Part shown: in pieces, positions 17,200 to 26,697 of the stretch
Layout of the letters: each line of letters opens with the position of its first letter
Position numbering within the stretch: the stretch's first letter is position 1
The notes under the pieces: model-generated
Database searches by the model: none
Told to the model about the DNA's origin: nothing
Seen by the model: only the letters and a program-made list of their open reading frames with translations
Source: JAUIET01 sp045106985
Lineage (GTDB): Bacteria; Pseudomonadota; Gammaproteobacteria; Pseudomonadales; JAUIET01
Reading direction: 5' to 3'
DNA length: 64,000 nucleotides
Assembly: GCA_045106985.1 (NCBI GenBank)
Contig: JBGCFQ010000021.1
Coordinates: 62,001 to 126,000 of the forward strand
Program-made: the position numbers and the translations under genes

Positions 17200-18291
17200 A
17201 TGTGCTCTATTCAAGCAGCCGCGCACAAGCCGATGATTAAAGCGTTACCAACTGAAGGAGTGATGTACCAAGCGATTGTTCAAAGAGACAGTAGCTTTGA
17301 AGGTGTTTTTACTATTGCGGTGAAAACTACTGGAATTTTCTGCCGGCCGGGTTGTTCTGCACGTACCCCTAAGCCTGAAAATGTGGAGTATTTCAAAACG
17401 AATAAGGAGGCCGAGTTAGCAGGCTATCGTGCTTGTAAAGTGTGTAAGCCCACTCAAAGTGCGGGCACTCAACCAGGCTGGGTAACCGAAGTGATCAATC
17501 AATTTGACCGAGAGGGGAGGTTGAGTGACGCAAAAATTCTGGAGCTAGGAGTCGATCCCGTAAGAGTGCGGCGTTGGTTCAAAAAACATTATGGACTGAC
17601 ATTTCAGGCCTGGCAGCGAGAGCGGAGAATATCAATGGCACATGACTCGCTAAAGGGCAGCCAAAGCGTTACTGAAACAGCATTTGCGGCGGGTTTTGAC
17701 TCACTGAGTGGTTTTGGCGAAGCTTTTCACAAAGTCGCCGGATGTTCACCAGTTGCCGGCCGTGATCGCAAACTCATAAAAGTAAAGCGGTTACTAACCC
17801 CACTCGGACCCATGTTCGTTGCAGGAGATGACGATGGAATTTGTTTGCTGGAGTTTGATGATCGTAAGGCACTTGACGGTCAGCTAACGCGTTTGCAACG
17901 TGTTCTGGATGCCCAGTTTATTGCAGGAGAGCATTCGCTTTTTACGCAGTTAGAGCGTGAGCTAGAGCAATATTTTGCTGGGCATTTGCAGCAGTTTTCA
18001 ACATCGCTGCAGCTAGCGGGAACGCCGTTTCAATGCCAGGCATGGAATGCGTTGATTAACATTCCATTTGGCGAAACTCGAAGCTATGCGCAGCAAGCCG
18101 AGGCTATTGGTAACCCCAAAGCAGTGCGTGCCGTGGCAAGAGCGAATGGACAAAATGCGCTGGCCATCATTGTTCCATGCCACCGCGTGGTGGGAAAAGA
18201 TGGGACTCTAACTGGTTACGCGGGGGGCTTGTGGAGAAAACAAAAACTTCTGGATCTTGAGATACAGCGCAAGCAACCTTCTTTGCTGTAG
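17200..18291 (+). CDS. ada: bifunctional transcriptional activator/DNA repair protein Ada
   Basis: Adaptive-response methyltransferase and transcription factor, 363 residues with the complete Ada order. The zinc/methyl-acceptor N-domain has Cys48, Cys52, Cys79 and Cys82. An AraC-type helix-turn-helix region follows (about 100-185), then the C-terminal O6-alkylguanine transferase with the acceptor Cys327 in PCHRV. It would repair methylphosphotriesters and O6-methylguanine and activate repair genes once methylated. No alkB or alkA lies beside it. An internal ATG (codon 12) is a possible alternative start. Confidence 0.93.
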   Translation: MCSIQAAAHKPMIKALPTEGVMYQAIVQRDSSFEGVFTIAVKTTGIFCRPGCSARTPKPENVEYFKTNKEAELAGYRACKVCKPTQSAGTQPGWVTEVINQFDREGRLSDAKILELGVDPVRVRRWFKKHYGLTFQAWQRERRISMAHDSLKGSQSVTETAFAAGFDSLSGFGEAFHKVAGCSPVAGRDRKLIKVKRLLTPLGPMFVAGDDDGICLLEFDDRKALDGQLTRLQRVLDAQFIAGEHSLFTQLERELEQYFAGHLQQFSTSLQLAGTPFQCQAWNALINIPFGETRSYAQQAEAIGNPKAVRAVARANGQNALAIIVPCHRVVGKDGTLTGYAGGLWRKQKLLDLEIQRKQPSLL

Positions 18292-18338
18292 TTGAGAGAT
18301 CGGGACTAATAGAAGAGAGCCGAGATACTGGCGTTTAG

Positions 18339-18803
18339 CTACCAGTTACAGTCGTCTACGCTCAGCTCGATGCGTAACTCTTCATTTTGTTCATTGCGTT
18401 GTACCTCGTAGCAGCCGCCCGACTGGGTTTTCAGCAAGCGGCGAACAGGAGTTGTGACCGGTATTGAATCGAGGGGAGTGTCTAGCGCTGTGACGGGGTA
18501 GTTATAATGTCCTATCAGATTGCCGGGGCCAAAGTATCCTGGCGCGTAGGCCCACGCCCAAGGCGCACCGTCGCTGTACGCGCGACTGAGTACTGCATCC
18601 TTGTGAGCATGATACGAGCGGTAGTAAGACGAATTGCTGTACGCAGGTTTGGTGAAATGCCTGTGGCCACTATTAGTGTTTCGGGTAGAGGCATTAGCCA
18701 ACGCTGTGTAGCCCTCGGTTCTGTAGCCTAACTCGACGGCGCTCACCGAGGTTATTGCCGAGCACAGAAGACCTATGATTGCGAAGCAGCGAAAGCGAAA
18801 CAT
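18339..18803 (-). CDS. secreted hypothetical protein
   Basis: A 154-residue protein from the ATG at 18803, with a clear signal peptide (about residues 1-22, ending SVSA). The mature part is rich in Tyr, Ser, His and Asn (for example YSNSSYYRSYHAH), with a C-terminal segment holding two cysteines (GGCYEV and DDCNW) that may form a disulfide. A longer frame to 18869 is possible but would bury the signal peptide. No family recognised. It converges with ada and diverges from the SLC13 permease gene. Confidence 0.6.
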   Translation of the reverse strand: MFRFRCFAIIGLLCSAITSVSAVELGYRTEGYTALANASTRNTNSGHRHFTKPAYSNSSYYRSYHAHKDAVLSRAYSDGAPWAWAYAPGYFGPGNLIGHYNYPVTALDTPLDSIPVTTPVRRLLKTQSGGCYEVQRNEQNEELRIELSVDDCNW

Positions 18804-18945
18804 GCTTGATGTCCCCGAACAACGTAATTTTGAGCAAACATTGTACGGTGCTTGCAGGTCCATCGACAAGAGACGAATGGTGTAACATAAGAGCTTGTTT
18901 TGCCTATGCTCAAAGCTGGGCTTTCGTTTATATCTGATTGATTTT

Positions 18946-20673
18946 ATGGATTTTATCCAAATTTCTGTAGCAATTACTTTGCTCGCCTTAGTGCTCAGCC
19001 TGATTTTGTCGCAGTGGCGGCCATCCTGGATCTTTGGCTTTGCGGCCCTGTTTTGCTATGTCATAGGCGCAGTAAATACCGAGCAGCTACTATCAAAAGT
19101 TGTTAATCCGGGACTGGCGACCTTGGTTCTGTTGCTGCTGGTGTCGATTGGGCTAGAAAAAATAGATTGGATGGTTCGCGTCAGCCGTCGCCTGGTAAGC
19201 AAAAGCTACACCATGACGCTGTTGCGCTTGGGTGGGATCACTGCGTTGCTATCAGCATTTCTCAATAATACAGCGGTTGTCGCTGTACTGGCGAATGGTG
19301 TCACAAAAAATGGCAAGCACCCGGCAAGCCGACTACTCATTCCATTGTCGTATGCAGCAATTCTCGGTGGTACAACCACTCTCATAGGAACTTCCACAAA
19401 CCTTATCGTGAACAGCTTCCTAATTGATGCGGGCGAAAAGGGCTTTGAATTCTTCGATTTTTTTATTGTCGGAATCGTCGCAACTATTGCTGGGCTCACG
19501 GCGTTGTTATTTTCAGCTCGTTTGTTGCCCATCACCAAAGAAGATGAATTAACGCCTGCTGAATATCTAATAGAAGCTCGAATTGTTGAAGGTTCGAGTC
19601 TAATAGGGCATACGGTTGCAGAAAATAAGCTGCGGCAGTTGGAATCTTTATTCCTGGTAGAGATCATTCGTGATGGAAAGCTGCTTACGCCGGTTTCGCC
19701 CTATGAAGTGTTAGAGCTGGGTGATGTGCTTATATTTTCTGGTGATGTTAAAGAAGTTGGTCGGCTTGAAGGCTTTGAAGGGTTGGAAACGTTTGCGACA
19801 ACAAGCGGATTGTTGGGTAGTAATTTAACAGAAGTGGTTGTTTTACCCAACGCGACTATCGCTGGGCGCACAATCAAACAGGTGGGCTTTCGCGCAATGT
19901 TTGATTCGGCCGTGGTCGGCATGCGCCGCGGTGGTATGCGTTTGTCAGGTAAGCTCGGTAGCATCTCATTGCGAGCCGGCGACAGCCTTTTGCTAGCTGT
20001 AGGGCCGGATTTCAGCACGCGACAGAACATAAGTAAGAACTTTGCGGTTTTAAGCGGCGTTGAAATAGAGCGAAGCTTGTCGAATCGCGGCAGCGCATTA
20101 TTAATGGGTGCATTTGCCTGTGTTGTAGTTTTGTCTGCTCTGCAAATAGTGTCTCTTTTCAAAGGTCTTGTGCTGTTGCTGGGTGGGCTGTTGGCCTTTC
20201 GGGTAGTGAGCAGCGACGATTTAAAACGACGATTTCCTCACAGCTTATTGGTAATCATTGCTTCGGCACTCATTATTGCACAAGCACTTTCAAATTCAGG
20301 CCTGGTGGATATGCTCACCGGTGTTCTGCACCAGTCTCTGTCGTCATGGGGTCCACTGGTAGCTCTGGTGGGCGTATTTTTGGCTACTCTGGTTCTCACC
20401 GAAGTTATGACTAATAATGCGGCAGCAGCGTTGGCTTTCCCAGTTGCATTTACCTTGGCCGAGAGCTTTGGTGTTAACTGGATGCCCTTTGTTATGGCGG
20501 TGGCCTATGGTGCCAGTGCAAGTTTTCTAACGCCATACGGATATACCACAAACTTGATGGTCCAGAATATTAGTGGCTATCAATTAAGGGACTACGTGCG
20601 TACAGGATTGCCTGTAGCTATTGCGTATTCAATTACTGCGCTCATCGCCATTCCGATTGTGTTTCCTTTCTGA
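18946..20673 (+). CDS. SLC13/DASS-type permease with two RCK_C domains
   Basis: Inner-membrane anion transporter of 575 residues, of the sodium/sulfate (CitT-like) superfamily. The N-terminal membrane half includes the motif LNNTAVVAVLANG. A soluble insert of two TrkA-C-like domains follows (about residues 195-290 and 300-375), and the second membrane half contains MTNNAAAALAFP. The paired NNT/NNA motifs are the substrate- and ion-binding re-entrant loops of this family. Sulfate, thiosulfate or dicarboxylate transport is possible. The ATG at 18946 is preferred to the upstream TTG frame (18895), which adds a non-conserved extension. Confidence 0.88.
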   Translation: MDFIQISVAITLLALVLSLILSQWRPSWIFGFAALFCYVIGAVNTEQLLSKVVNPGLATLVLLLLVSIGLEKIDWMVRVSRRLVSKSYTMTLLRLGGITALLSAFLNNTAVVAVLANGVTKNGKHPASRLLIPLSYAAILGGTTTLIGTSTNLIVNSFLIDAGEKGFEFFDFFIVGIVATIAGLTALLFSARLLPITKEDELTPAEYLIEARIVEGSSLIGHTVAENKLRQLESLFLVEIIRDGKLLTPVSPYEVLELGDVLIFSGDVKEVGRLEGFEGLETFATTSGLLGSNLTEVVVLPNATIAGRTIKQVGFRAMFDSAVVGMRRGGMRLSGKLGSISLRAGDSLLLAVGPDFSTRQNISKNFAVLSGVEIERSLSNRGSALLMGAFACVVVLSALQIVSLFKGLVLLLGGLLAFRVVSSDDLKRRFPHSLLVIIASALIIAQALSNSGLVDMLTGVLHQSLSSWGPLVALVGVFLATLVLTEVMTNNAAAALAFPVAFTLAESFGVNWMPFVMAVAYGASASFLTPYGYTTNLMVQNISGYQLRDYVRTGLPVAIAYSITALIAIPIVFPF

Positions 20674-20714
20674 GAGCTTAAGAACTATCTAGAAGGAGCA
20701 TAAGAGTATACGGC

Positions 20715-21056
20715 TTACTCGTTTACCCACTCCCAACGTAAGGGTTCGCCGAAATCGTCATAAATGAGTTTGCGCCGTGGTTTTGGCGTTATTGTTTTTG
20801 TAGACGCTTTTGCGGGCTTACTTTTTCGTCTTGCTTCTATTGATTGCACCACGTTTAGTAGCGGAACCTGGTCTTCGGGTGCAACGTTGTTGGGTTCGCT
20901 GGGGACGAAACTGCTTGGCTTAATGGGTCCATCGGCATTGTCGCGTCCACTTAGTCCTCTCGGCACCATGTTGACTTCCCCACCTTTGGCAAGAAAATCC
21001 TGCATTTCCCGCTCCATCTGCTTGCGGATTTCTGATTTTCTGGGTGGTAGATTCAT
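20715..21056 (-). CDS. small basic protein with SutA-like core
   Basis: A 113-residue soluble protein from the ATG at 21056. It contains MEREMQDFLAKGGEV near residue 14, which resembles the helix-plus-FLxRGG(K/E)V segment of the RNA-polymerase-binding protein SutA of Pseudomonas. A disordered, Pro/Ser-rich middle and a basic C terminus (KPRRKLIYDDFGEPLRWEW) follow. The similarity is short and from memory, so a transcription-associated role is a hypothesis. A longer frame to 21131 adds a Cys-rich extension that I consider non-coding. It is convergent with the SLC13 gene. Confidence 0.6.
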   Translation of the reverse strand: MNLPPRKSEIRKQMEREMQDFLAKGGEVNMVPRGLSGRDNADGPIKPSSFVPSEPNNVAPEDQVPLLNVVQSIEARRKSKPAKASTKTITPKPRRKLIYDDFGEPLRWEWVNE

Positions 21057-21174
21057 ACCTGCACTTGAGACGTTAAAATTCGGACACAACAAACAAATAT
21101 AGCACGTACATTCATGGTTACTGTGGCCCAAATGGAGTAAATTCGCAGTTTAGAGATTTCTAGGCTCTCCTCAC

Positions 21175-23073
21175 GTGCTAAAACGTCCCATTTTCCTATT
21201 CAGCATGGACTCTGACCAATTCCATGCAGTTCCGCTAACTACAGGCGGATTGCAAGCCTACTATCAAAAGTACGGAAAAAACGCTGCGAGCGGTGAGTTC
21301 GAATTACTGCATTTTAGAGACAGTGACGAAATAAGCGCGTGGCAGAGTTCTGATCAGCAGCGAGTGCTGAACCTTTGTCGGTCAGCCCTCAATGAGGGCG
21401 TGCAACCGGTTATGGGTTTCAGTTTTTACACCTGGAATGCCGCTGAGTTTTTGCAGCTCATTGTTGATCTTAAACGTTTGCTGCCCGACTTTCTCTGCGT
21501 TGTGGGAGGGCCTCATGTGCAAGAGGCCGCAAGCTATCTGTTGAGTGACCCCATTGATCTGGTCGTGATGGGCGAAGGCGAGCAAACGTTTACTGAACTG
21601 CTGGATGACCCCAGCCCTGAGAATTGGCCAAGTATCGACGGCCTTGCCTGGGCTGAGTCCAGTGGCGTTGTTTTCTCTGCTGAGCGTACGAGAGAAACTG
21701 AACTAGATCGATTGCCCTCGGCACTGGATATTGTTCCCTTGGTCGACGAACAAGGTGCACCCCTCTACGATTCGATATCCTATGAAACCAGTCGGGGCTG
21801 CCCTTTTAAATGTGCGTTTTGTGAGTGGGGTACTGGGGCTATAGGCACAAAGATGCATCAGTATTCGCTGCCGAGAGTAGAAAGAGACTGGCGAAAAGTA
21901 GTGGCGGCTGGCATTGAAAACATTTGGTTGGCTGACTCGAATTTTGGTGCGCTTAAAGAAGACGTTCATAAAACGAAACTTATCTGTGAGTTAAAAGCTC
22001 AAACGGGATTGCCTAGGACATTCGCGACATCCTGGTCAAAAAAGCACAGCCCCAAAGTGCAAGAAATCGTTCTATTGCTGCACGAAAATGGATTGCTTCC
22101 GCATTACCAATTGGCGCTGCAGACATTAACGCCCTTAGCTTTGGAACTTTCCAATCGCAAGAACATGGCCGCAAATAAATACGAACCGATCGCTCGCGAG
22201 ATGGCGCAGGCTGGTGTACCAATAGCCGCCGAGTTAATTTGGGGCTTACCGGGCGATAACCTTGCCGACTTCGAAAAGAACCTCGATCGTTTATTAGCGA
22301 CATTTCCGAACATCAATATCTTTGGTTACACATTGCTGCCGGGCACAGAGTTCTATGAGCGCCGCAAGGAGTATCAGATTGAAGCGGTGCCGGTTGCGGG
22401 CTATGGGAAAGCAAAAGGTGAATACGTTGTTGCGTGCCACACGTTCCCTCGTGACGAGGGATTAGACGGTTATTTTCTTATTACCGCGCATATGATCCTT
22501 ATCCATGGTCATATTATGCCTCTAACAATACGTGCCATGGCGATGCAAGACGGATTGCCTGCGACACCGCTATTGCGCTTGATGTTGGCCGCACTGATTG
22601 GAGAGTACAAAGTGGAGATGACTGATCGCCTCGAAATTTATGAAACGAGAGCAGCATTGTACTTACAGTTTATGGCCGATTTAGATAGGACATTTAGCGT
22701 GCTCGAAAGCTGCATTCTAGATTGGAGTGAAAAACACGACGCTGATGGGGCAGTGATATCGAGTACGATTGCCGTACTTCGTATTGATAGAGCTCTGTGC
22801 CCTCGTGTTGGCCCAGCTAGCACCGAAGTTATTGAGTTTGATTTTGATGCAGCGTCTATTGCTGAAGCTTTGCAAGCTTTGAATCAGCCCTCGGTAGAGA
22901 TGTTTGCAACCGTCGAGCAATCTCTAACGGTTAGGCACCCAGGTGGTGTTGGTGAAGTGCTTAAGGATCCCGATGGTGGCAGCTGGCTAGGCGGCCAATG
23001 GAGTAGAAGTGAGTCGCTGTTCAAGGTGCTCGACGACAGTAGCTATATAGTGCGTGAAACAAGTATTCAGTAA
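21175..23073 (+). CDS. cobalamin-binding radical SAM enzyme
   Basis: A 632-residue class B-type radical SAM protein. An N-terminal B12-binding Rossmann-like domain (about residues 1-150, with VVGGPHVQ and MGEGEQTF) precedes the radical SAM core, whose cluster ligands are Cys209, Cys213 and Cys216 (RGCPFKCAFC). A long C-terminal extension of unknown fold follows. Enzymes of this type methylate unreactive carbons or do ring chemistry. The start is GTG 21175, which keeps the first beta strand RPIFLFSMDSD. It begins a unit of four closely spaced plus-strand genes ending with mttB-like. The substrate is unknown. Confidence 0.85.
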   Translation: MLKRPIFLFSMDSDQFHAVPLTTGGLQAYYQKYGKNAASGEFELLHFRDSDEISAWQSSDQQRVLNLCRSALNEGVQPVMGFSFYTWNAAEFLQLIVDLKRLLPDFLCVVGGPHVQEAASYLLSDPIDLVVMGEGEQTFTELLDDPSPENWPSIDGLAWAESSGVVFSAERTRETELDRLPSALDIVPLVDEQGAPLYDSISYETSRGCPFKCAFCEWGTGAIGTKMHQYSLPRVERDWRKVVAAGIENIWLADSNFGALKEDVHKTKLICELKAQTGLPRTFATSWSKKHSPKVQEIVLLLHENGLLPHYQLALQTLTPLALELSNRKNMAANKYEPIAREMAQAGVPIAAELIWGLPGDNLADFEKNLDRLLATFPNINIFGYTLLPGTEFYERRKEYQIEAVPVAGYGKAKGEYVVACHTFPRDEGLDGYFLITAHMILIHGHIMPLTIRAMAMQDGLPATPLLRLMLAALIGEYKVEMTDRLEIYETRAALYLQFMADLDRTFSVLESCILDWSEKHDADGAVISSTIAVLRIDRALCPRVGPASTEVIEFDFDAASIAEALQALNQPSVEMFATVEQSLTVRHPGGVGEVLKDPDGGSWLGGQWSRSESLFKVLDDSSYIVRETSIQ

Positions 23074-23106
23074 CCCGAATTAAAAAGTGCAAATGAGAGA
23101 TAAAAA

Positions 23107-24537
23107 ATGACATTCAATAGGTTTTTACAGGCTTCCTTTCTTTTCGCCCTGAGTTGCGTTGCATCCGCAGAAACGGTCGAAACCGAACGCACGGCAGAGC
23201 AACAGAAATCTCTAGACCTTTACAGCAAGTTAATCTCATATCGTTCGGCCGTTGGGCACAAGCAAGTACTGCCTATGGCGACCCTGCTGGCTGAGCAATT
23301 TCGTGTGGGGGGCTTTTCGGCCGAAGATGTCCATTTGCTGCCTGTAGATGATACCGCAGCGCTGGTCGTACGCTTCAGAGGCACTGCGAACTCAAGTTTG
23401 AAGCCTATATTGTTTATGGCGCATATGGATGTGGTTGATGCTTTGCCGAAAGACTGGGAGCGCGACCCATTTACTCTGCTTGAAGAAGACGGTTATTTTT
23501 ATGGCCGTGGCACTATGGATAACAAAGCCGGTGTTAACAATCTTACCACTGTGTTTTTGCGCTTGAAGAAAGAAGGTTTTGTTCCCGAAAGAGACTTGAT
23601 TTTGGCCTTTAGCGGCGATGAAGAAACGACAGGCACAACAATCAAAACATTGATCAAAGATCATCGAGAGCTGATTGATGCCGAGTTCGCGATCAATTCG
23701 GATGGCGGCGGTGGTTCCTTAGCCAAAGGCAGCGACTCCTCGTCAAGAAATGCAAAAGCTGCAAGTTTCAATGTGCAAACGGCTGAGAAAACCTACATGA
23801 CATTCGCACTGGAAACCAAGAATAGAGGTGGCCACAGCAGTGCGCCGAGATCCGATAACGCAATCTATCAATTGGCTGCCGCGCTGAAAAAATTGTCACA
23901 GTTCAAGTTTCCGGTTCGCAGCGACGAAACAACGAAATTGTATTTCGAGCGCAGTGCTGAGCTGCAAAGTGGTCAAATTGCCAAGGCTATGAGGCGCTTT
24001 GCCAAGGACCCAACGGATCAATGGGCTAGCGATTATCTTGCGACTAAACCAGAGTACGTTGGTGTTACGCGCACCACCTGCGTAGCGACCTTGTTAGAGG
24101 CGGGTCATGCCGAGAACGCGCTTCCGCAATCAGCTAAGGCGACGGTGAACTGCAGGGTTTGGCCAGACGAAAGCCTAGAGAGCGTGATACAGCATTTGGA
24201 GAACGCGGTCGACGACGAAGGTGTTTCTGTAAGCCTGACTGATGGCTATACATCGTCGCCGCCATCGCCTCTAAATCCTCTAATTATGAGCGCGATAGAA
24301 TCTGTTGTTCACAAAAGGCATCCCGACATTCCTGTCATTCCCTATATGGCACCGTACTTTACCGACGGCAAGTTCACTCGAGGTGCAGGAATCCCTACCT
24401 ATGGTGTTGGAGGCTTATTTCTTGGGTCGGAAGACGCACGCGCTCATGGTCTTAATGAACGAGTGCCAGTCTGGTCCTTCTTTGAGTCGCAGCTGTATTG
24501 GTACGATCTGATGGTTACGCTGGCTGGTAAGAAGTAA
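23107..24537 (+). CDS. exported M20-family metallopeptidase
   Basis: M20/M25/M40 di-zinc peptidase, 476 residues with a signal peptide (about 1-21, ending ASA), so it acts in the periplasm. Metal and catalytic motifs are readable: HMDVVD near residue 106, GRGTMDNKAG near 137 (the bridging Asp), the Glu pair in SGDEETTG near 173, and the lid-domain segment GGHSSAPRSDN. It lies 33 bp after the radical SAM gene and 45 bp before the flavoprotein gene. It may release a methylated amino acid or amine from a conjugate, but that is inference from position. Confidence 0.88.
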   Translation: MTFNRFLQASFLFALSCVASAETVETERTAEQQKSLDLYSKLISYRSAVGHKQVLPMATLLAEQFRVGGFSAEDVHLLPVDDTAALVVRFRGTANSSLKPILFMAHMDVVDALPKDWERDPFTLLEEDGYFYGRGTMDNKAGVNNLTTVFLRLKKEGFVPERDLILAFSGDEETTGTTIKTLIKDHRELIDAEFAINSDGGGGSLAKGSDSSSRNAKAASFNVQTAEKTYMTFALETKNRGGHSSAPRSDNAIYQLAAALKKLSQFKFPVRSDETTKLYFERSAELQSGQIAKAMRRFAKDPTDQWASDYLATKPEYVGVTRTTCVATLLEAGHAENALPQSAKATVNCRVWPDESLESVIQHLENAVDDEGVSVSLTDGYTSSPPSPLNPLIMSAIESVVHKRHPDIPVIPYMAPYFTDGKFTRGAGIPTYGVGGLFLGSEDARAHGLNERVPVWSFFESQLYWYDLMVTLAGKK

Positions 24538-24582
24538 AGGCCAAAACGGTGGCTATGCAAAAGGGGCGAGAAATCATGGGAA

Positions 24583-26697
24583 GTGATAGTGAATAAGCAT
24601 TACGAAATACTGTTTGAGCCGGTAAAGATAGGTCCAGTCACAGCGCCGAACCGCTTTTATCAAGTGCCGCATGCAAGTGGTATGACGGAAGCTAACCCGA
24701 ATGTACGCGCTGCCTTTCGCGGAACAAAGGCCGAAGGTGGCTGGGGGGTGGTGTCCACCGGCGCGGTATCTATTCATCCCTCTTCTGACGACAGTCCGCT
24801 GCCCTTTGCTCGGCTGTGGGACGACAATGATGTGCGTTCACACGCATTGAGCACGGCAGCAATCCACGAGCATGGTTCGCTTGCTGCAGTTGAGCTTTGG
24901 CATGGCGGTGGTGCCGTCATGAATCGCACATCGCGTATCAGCCCCTATTCGCCCTCGGGAATGCCTTGGGCGCCGACACATGTCGGGTTTATGGGGCAGG
25001 CAAAGCCTCGTATTATGGATAAACATGACATAAAGGATGTTATTCGTTGGCAGGTTGAAGCCGCGAAGCGCGCTCGTTCAGCTGAGTTCGATATCGTCTA
25101 CATATATGCTGGCATGGGCTATCTTGGCTATCAGTTTCTGCTTCCCGAATCTAACGTTAGAACAGATGAGTACGGTGGTTCGGTAGAGAACAGAACGCGA
25201 TTTGTGCGCGAGATGATAGAAGCGACCAAAGAGGCCGTCGGCGATGATTGTGCTGTTGCCTTACGTATTAGTCTCGAAGAGTTGCGAGCCAAACCCAGTG
25301 AGCATTACGAGTCTCAGGCCCATGAAGTAGTCACACTGCTGTCTGACTTGCCGGATTTATGGGACGTGAAAATGGACTCGAGTCCAACAGACTGCGGTGC
25401 CTCTCGTTTCCGACCCGAAGGCGCTCATGAACCGGTTATTGATTTTGTTAAGAGTTGCACCAATGTGCCAGTTGTAGGCGTGGGCCGTTTCACATCGCCA
25501 GACACAATGGTGTCGCAAATTAAGCGCGGCGTCCTGGATCTGATTGGTGCCGCGCGGGCCTCCATTGCCGACCCTTTCTTGCCGAACAAAATTAAGGAAG
25601 GGCGCGAGGACAGCATTCGTGAATGCATCGGCTGTAATATATGCATTGCTTCCTGGCATGACGGTGTGCCCGTTCGATGTACGCAGAATGCAACAGTAGG
25701 AGAGGAGTGGCGCAAAGGTTGGCACCCTGAACGAGTGAAATCCGCTCCGGCAAAGGAGTCGGTATTGGTCGTTGGCGGCGGGCCAGCAGGGCTTGAAGCC
25801 AGCTTAATTGCCGCCAAACGCGGATTTGACGTAACGCTGGTTGACTCTAAAGAAGAATTTGGGGGGCGTTTAAGATTCGAAACGTCCTTGCCTGGTTTGT
25901 CGAATTGGGGAAGAGTAGGCGACTACCGCCTATATGCGCTGCGCCAAATGGCCAATGTCGCACTGTACCCAGCGAACACATTAACGGCGGCCGATATTGC
26001 TGAGTTTGCTCCTGACCATGTAGCTCTTGCGACCGGCTCGAGCTGGACTCGTCTACTTTACAGCTCTTTGGAAATACCCGTTGGTGAAATGCAAGGTCCG
26101 CAGGTTTACACGCCGACTGATTTGGCTGCTGGCAACTGGCCAAGCGAAGGTCCTGTATTAGTGTACGATTACGACAACTACTATATGGGCGGTTTAGTCG
26201 CCGAGGCACTAGCGGATCGTGGTTTGGCGGCGGTTTATGCAACGTCAGCGGGGCATGTTTCAGCCTGGACAGTTATGACCAATGAGCAGCCGTATGTGCA
26301 TCAAGCCCTGTCTGAACGAGGCGTCGCGCGTCATACCTTGTCTTTGCTTAAGTCTTTCGACAACGGAGCAGCTTGCCTTGCTGATATGTATTCGGGTCAA
26401 GAAACGCATATTCAGGCGGCCGCGGTAGTGATTGTTGGTACACGTCTACCAAACGACGATTTGTATCACCAGTTACGAGATCAAGAAACATCGACGGGCG
26501 CCACACCATTCAAATCTCTACAGCGCATTGGCGACGCACTTGCGCCAGGTGCGCTGGTGCATGCTGTTTACAGTGGCCATGAGTTTGCACAGCAACTGAG
26601 TAAAGACCGCAATGAGCTCTATCTAAGAGATTTACCGGTTACCGAACATAACCCATCAGCAGCGTATGTGAGCCCTGAAGAGAGAGAGAATGTCTAA
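24583..26697 (+). CDS. trimethylamine dehydrogenase-like iron-sulfur flavoprotein
   Basis: A 704-residue oxidoreductase with an Old-Yellow-Enzyme-type FMN barrel (about 1-340), a [4Fe-4S] site and an FAD/ADP-binding C-terminal half (VLVVGGGPAGLEAS near 388). The cluster ligands Cys348, Cys351, Cys354 and Cys366 have the same spacing as those of trimethylamine dehydrogenase. Relatives include dimethylamine dehydrogenase and the N-methylproline demethylase StcD, so oxidative N-demethylation of a methylated amine is likely. The start is GTG (24583 or 24589). Its stop overlaps the following methyltransferase gene by 8 bp. Confidence 0.85.
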   Translation: MIVNKHYEILFEPVKIGPVTAPNRFYQVPHASGMTEANPNVRAAFRGTKAEGGWGVVSTGAVSIHPSSDDSPLPFARLWDDNDVRSHALSTAAIHEHGSLAAVELWHGGGAVMNRTSRISPYSPSGMPWAPTHVGFMGQAKPRIMDKHDIKDVIRWQVEAAKRARSAEFDIVYIYAGMGYLGYQFLLPESNVRTDEYGGSVENRTRFVREMIEATKEAVGDDCAVALRISLEELRAKPSEHYESQAHEVVTLLSDLPDLWDVKMDSSPTDCGASRFRPEGAHEPVIDFVKSCTNVPVVGVGRFTSPDTMVSQIKRGVLDLIGAARASIADPFLPNKIKEGREDSIRECIGCNICIASWHDGVPVRCTQNATVGEEWRKGWHPERVKSAPAKESVLVVGGGPAGLEASLIAAKRGFDVTLVDSKEEFGGRLRFETSLPGLSNWGRVGDYRLYALRQMANVALYPANTLTAADIAEFAPDHVALATGSSWTRLLYSSLEIPVGEMQGPQVYTPTDLAAGNWPSEGPVLVYDYDNYYMGGLVAEALADRGLAAVYATSAGHVSAWTVMTNEQPYVHQALSERGVARHTLSLLKSFDNGAACLADMYSGQETHIQAAAVVIVGTRLPNDDLYHQLRDQETSTGATPFKSLQRIGDALAPGALVHAVYSGHEFAQQLSKDRNELYLRDLPVTEHNPSAAYVSPEERENV

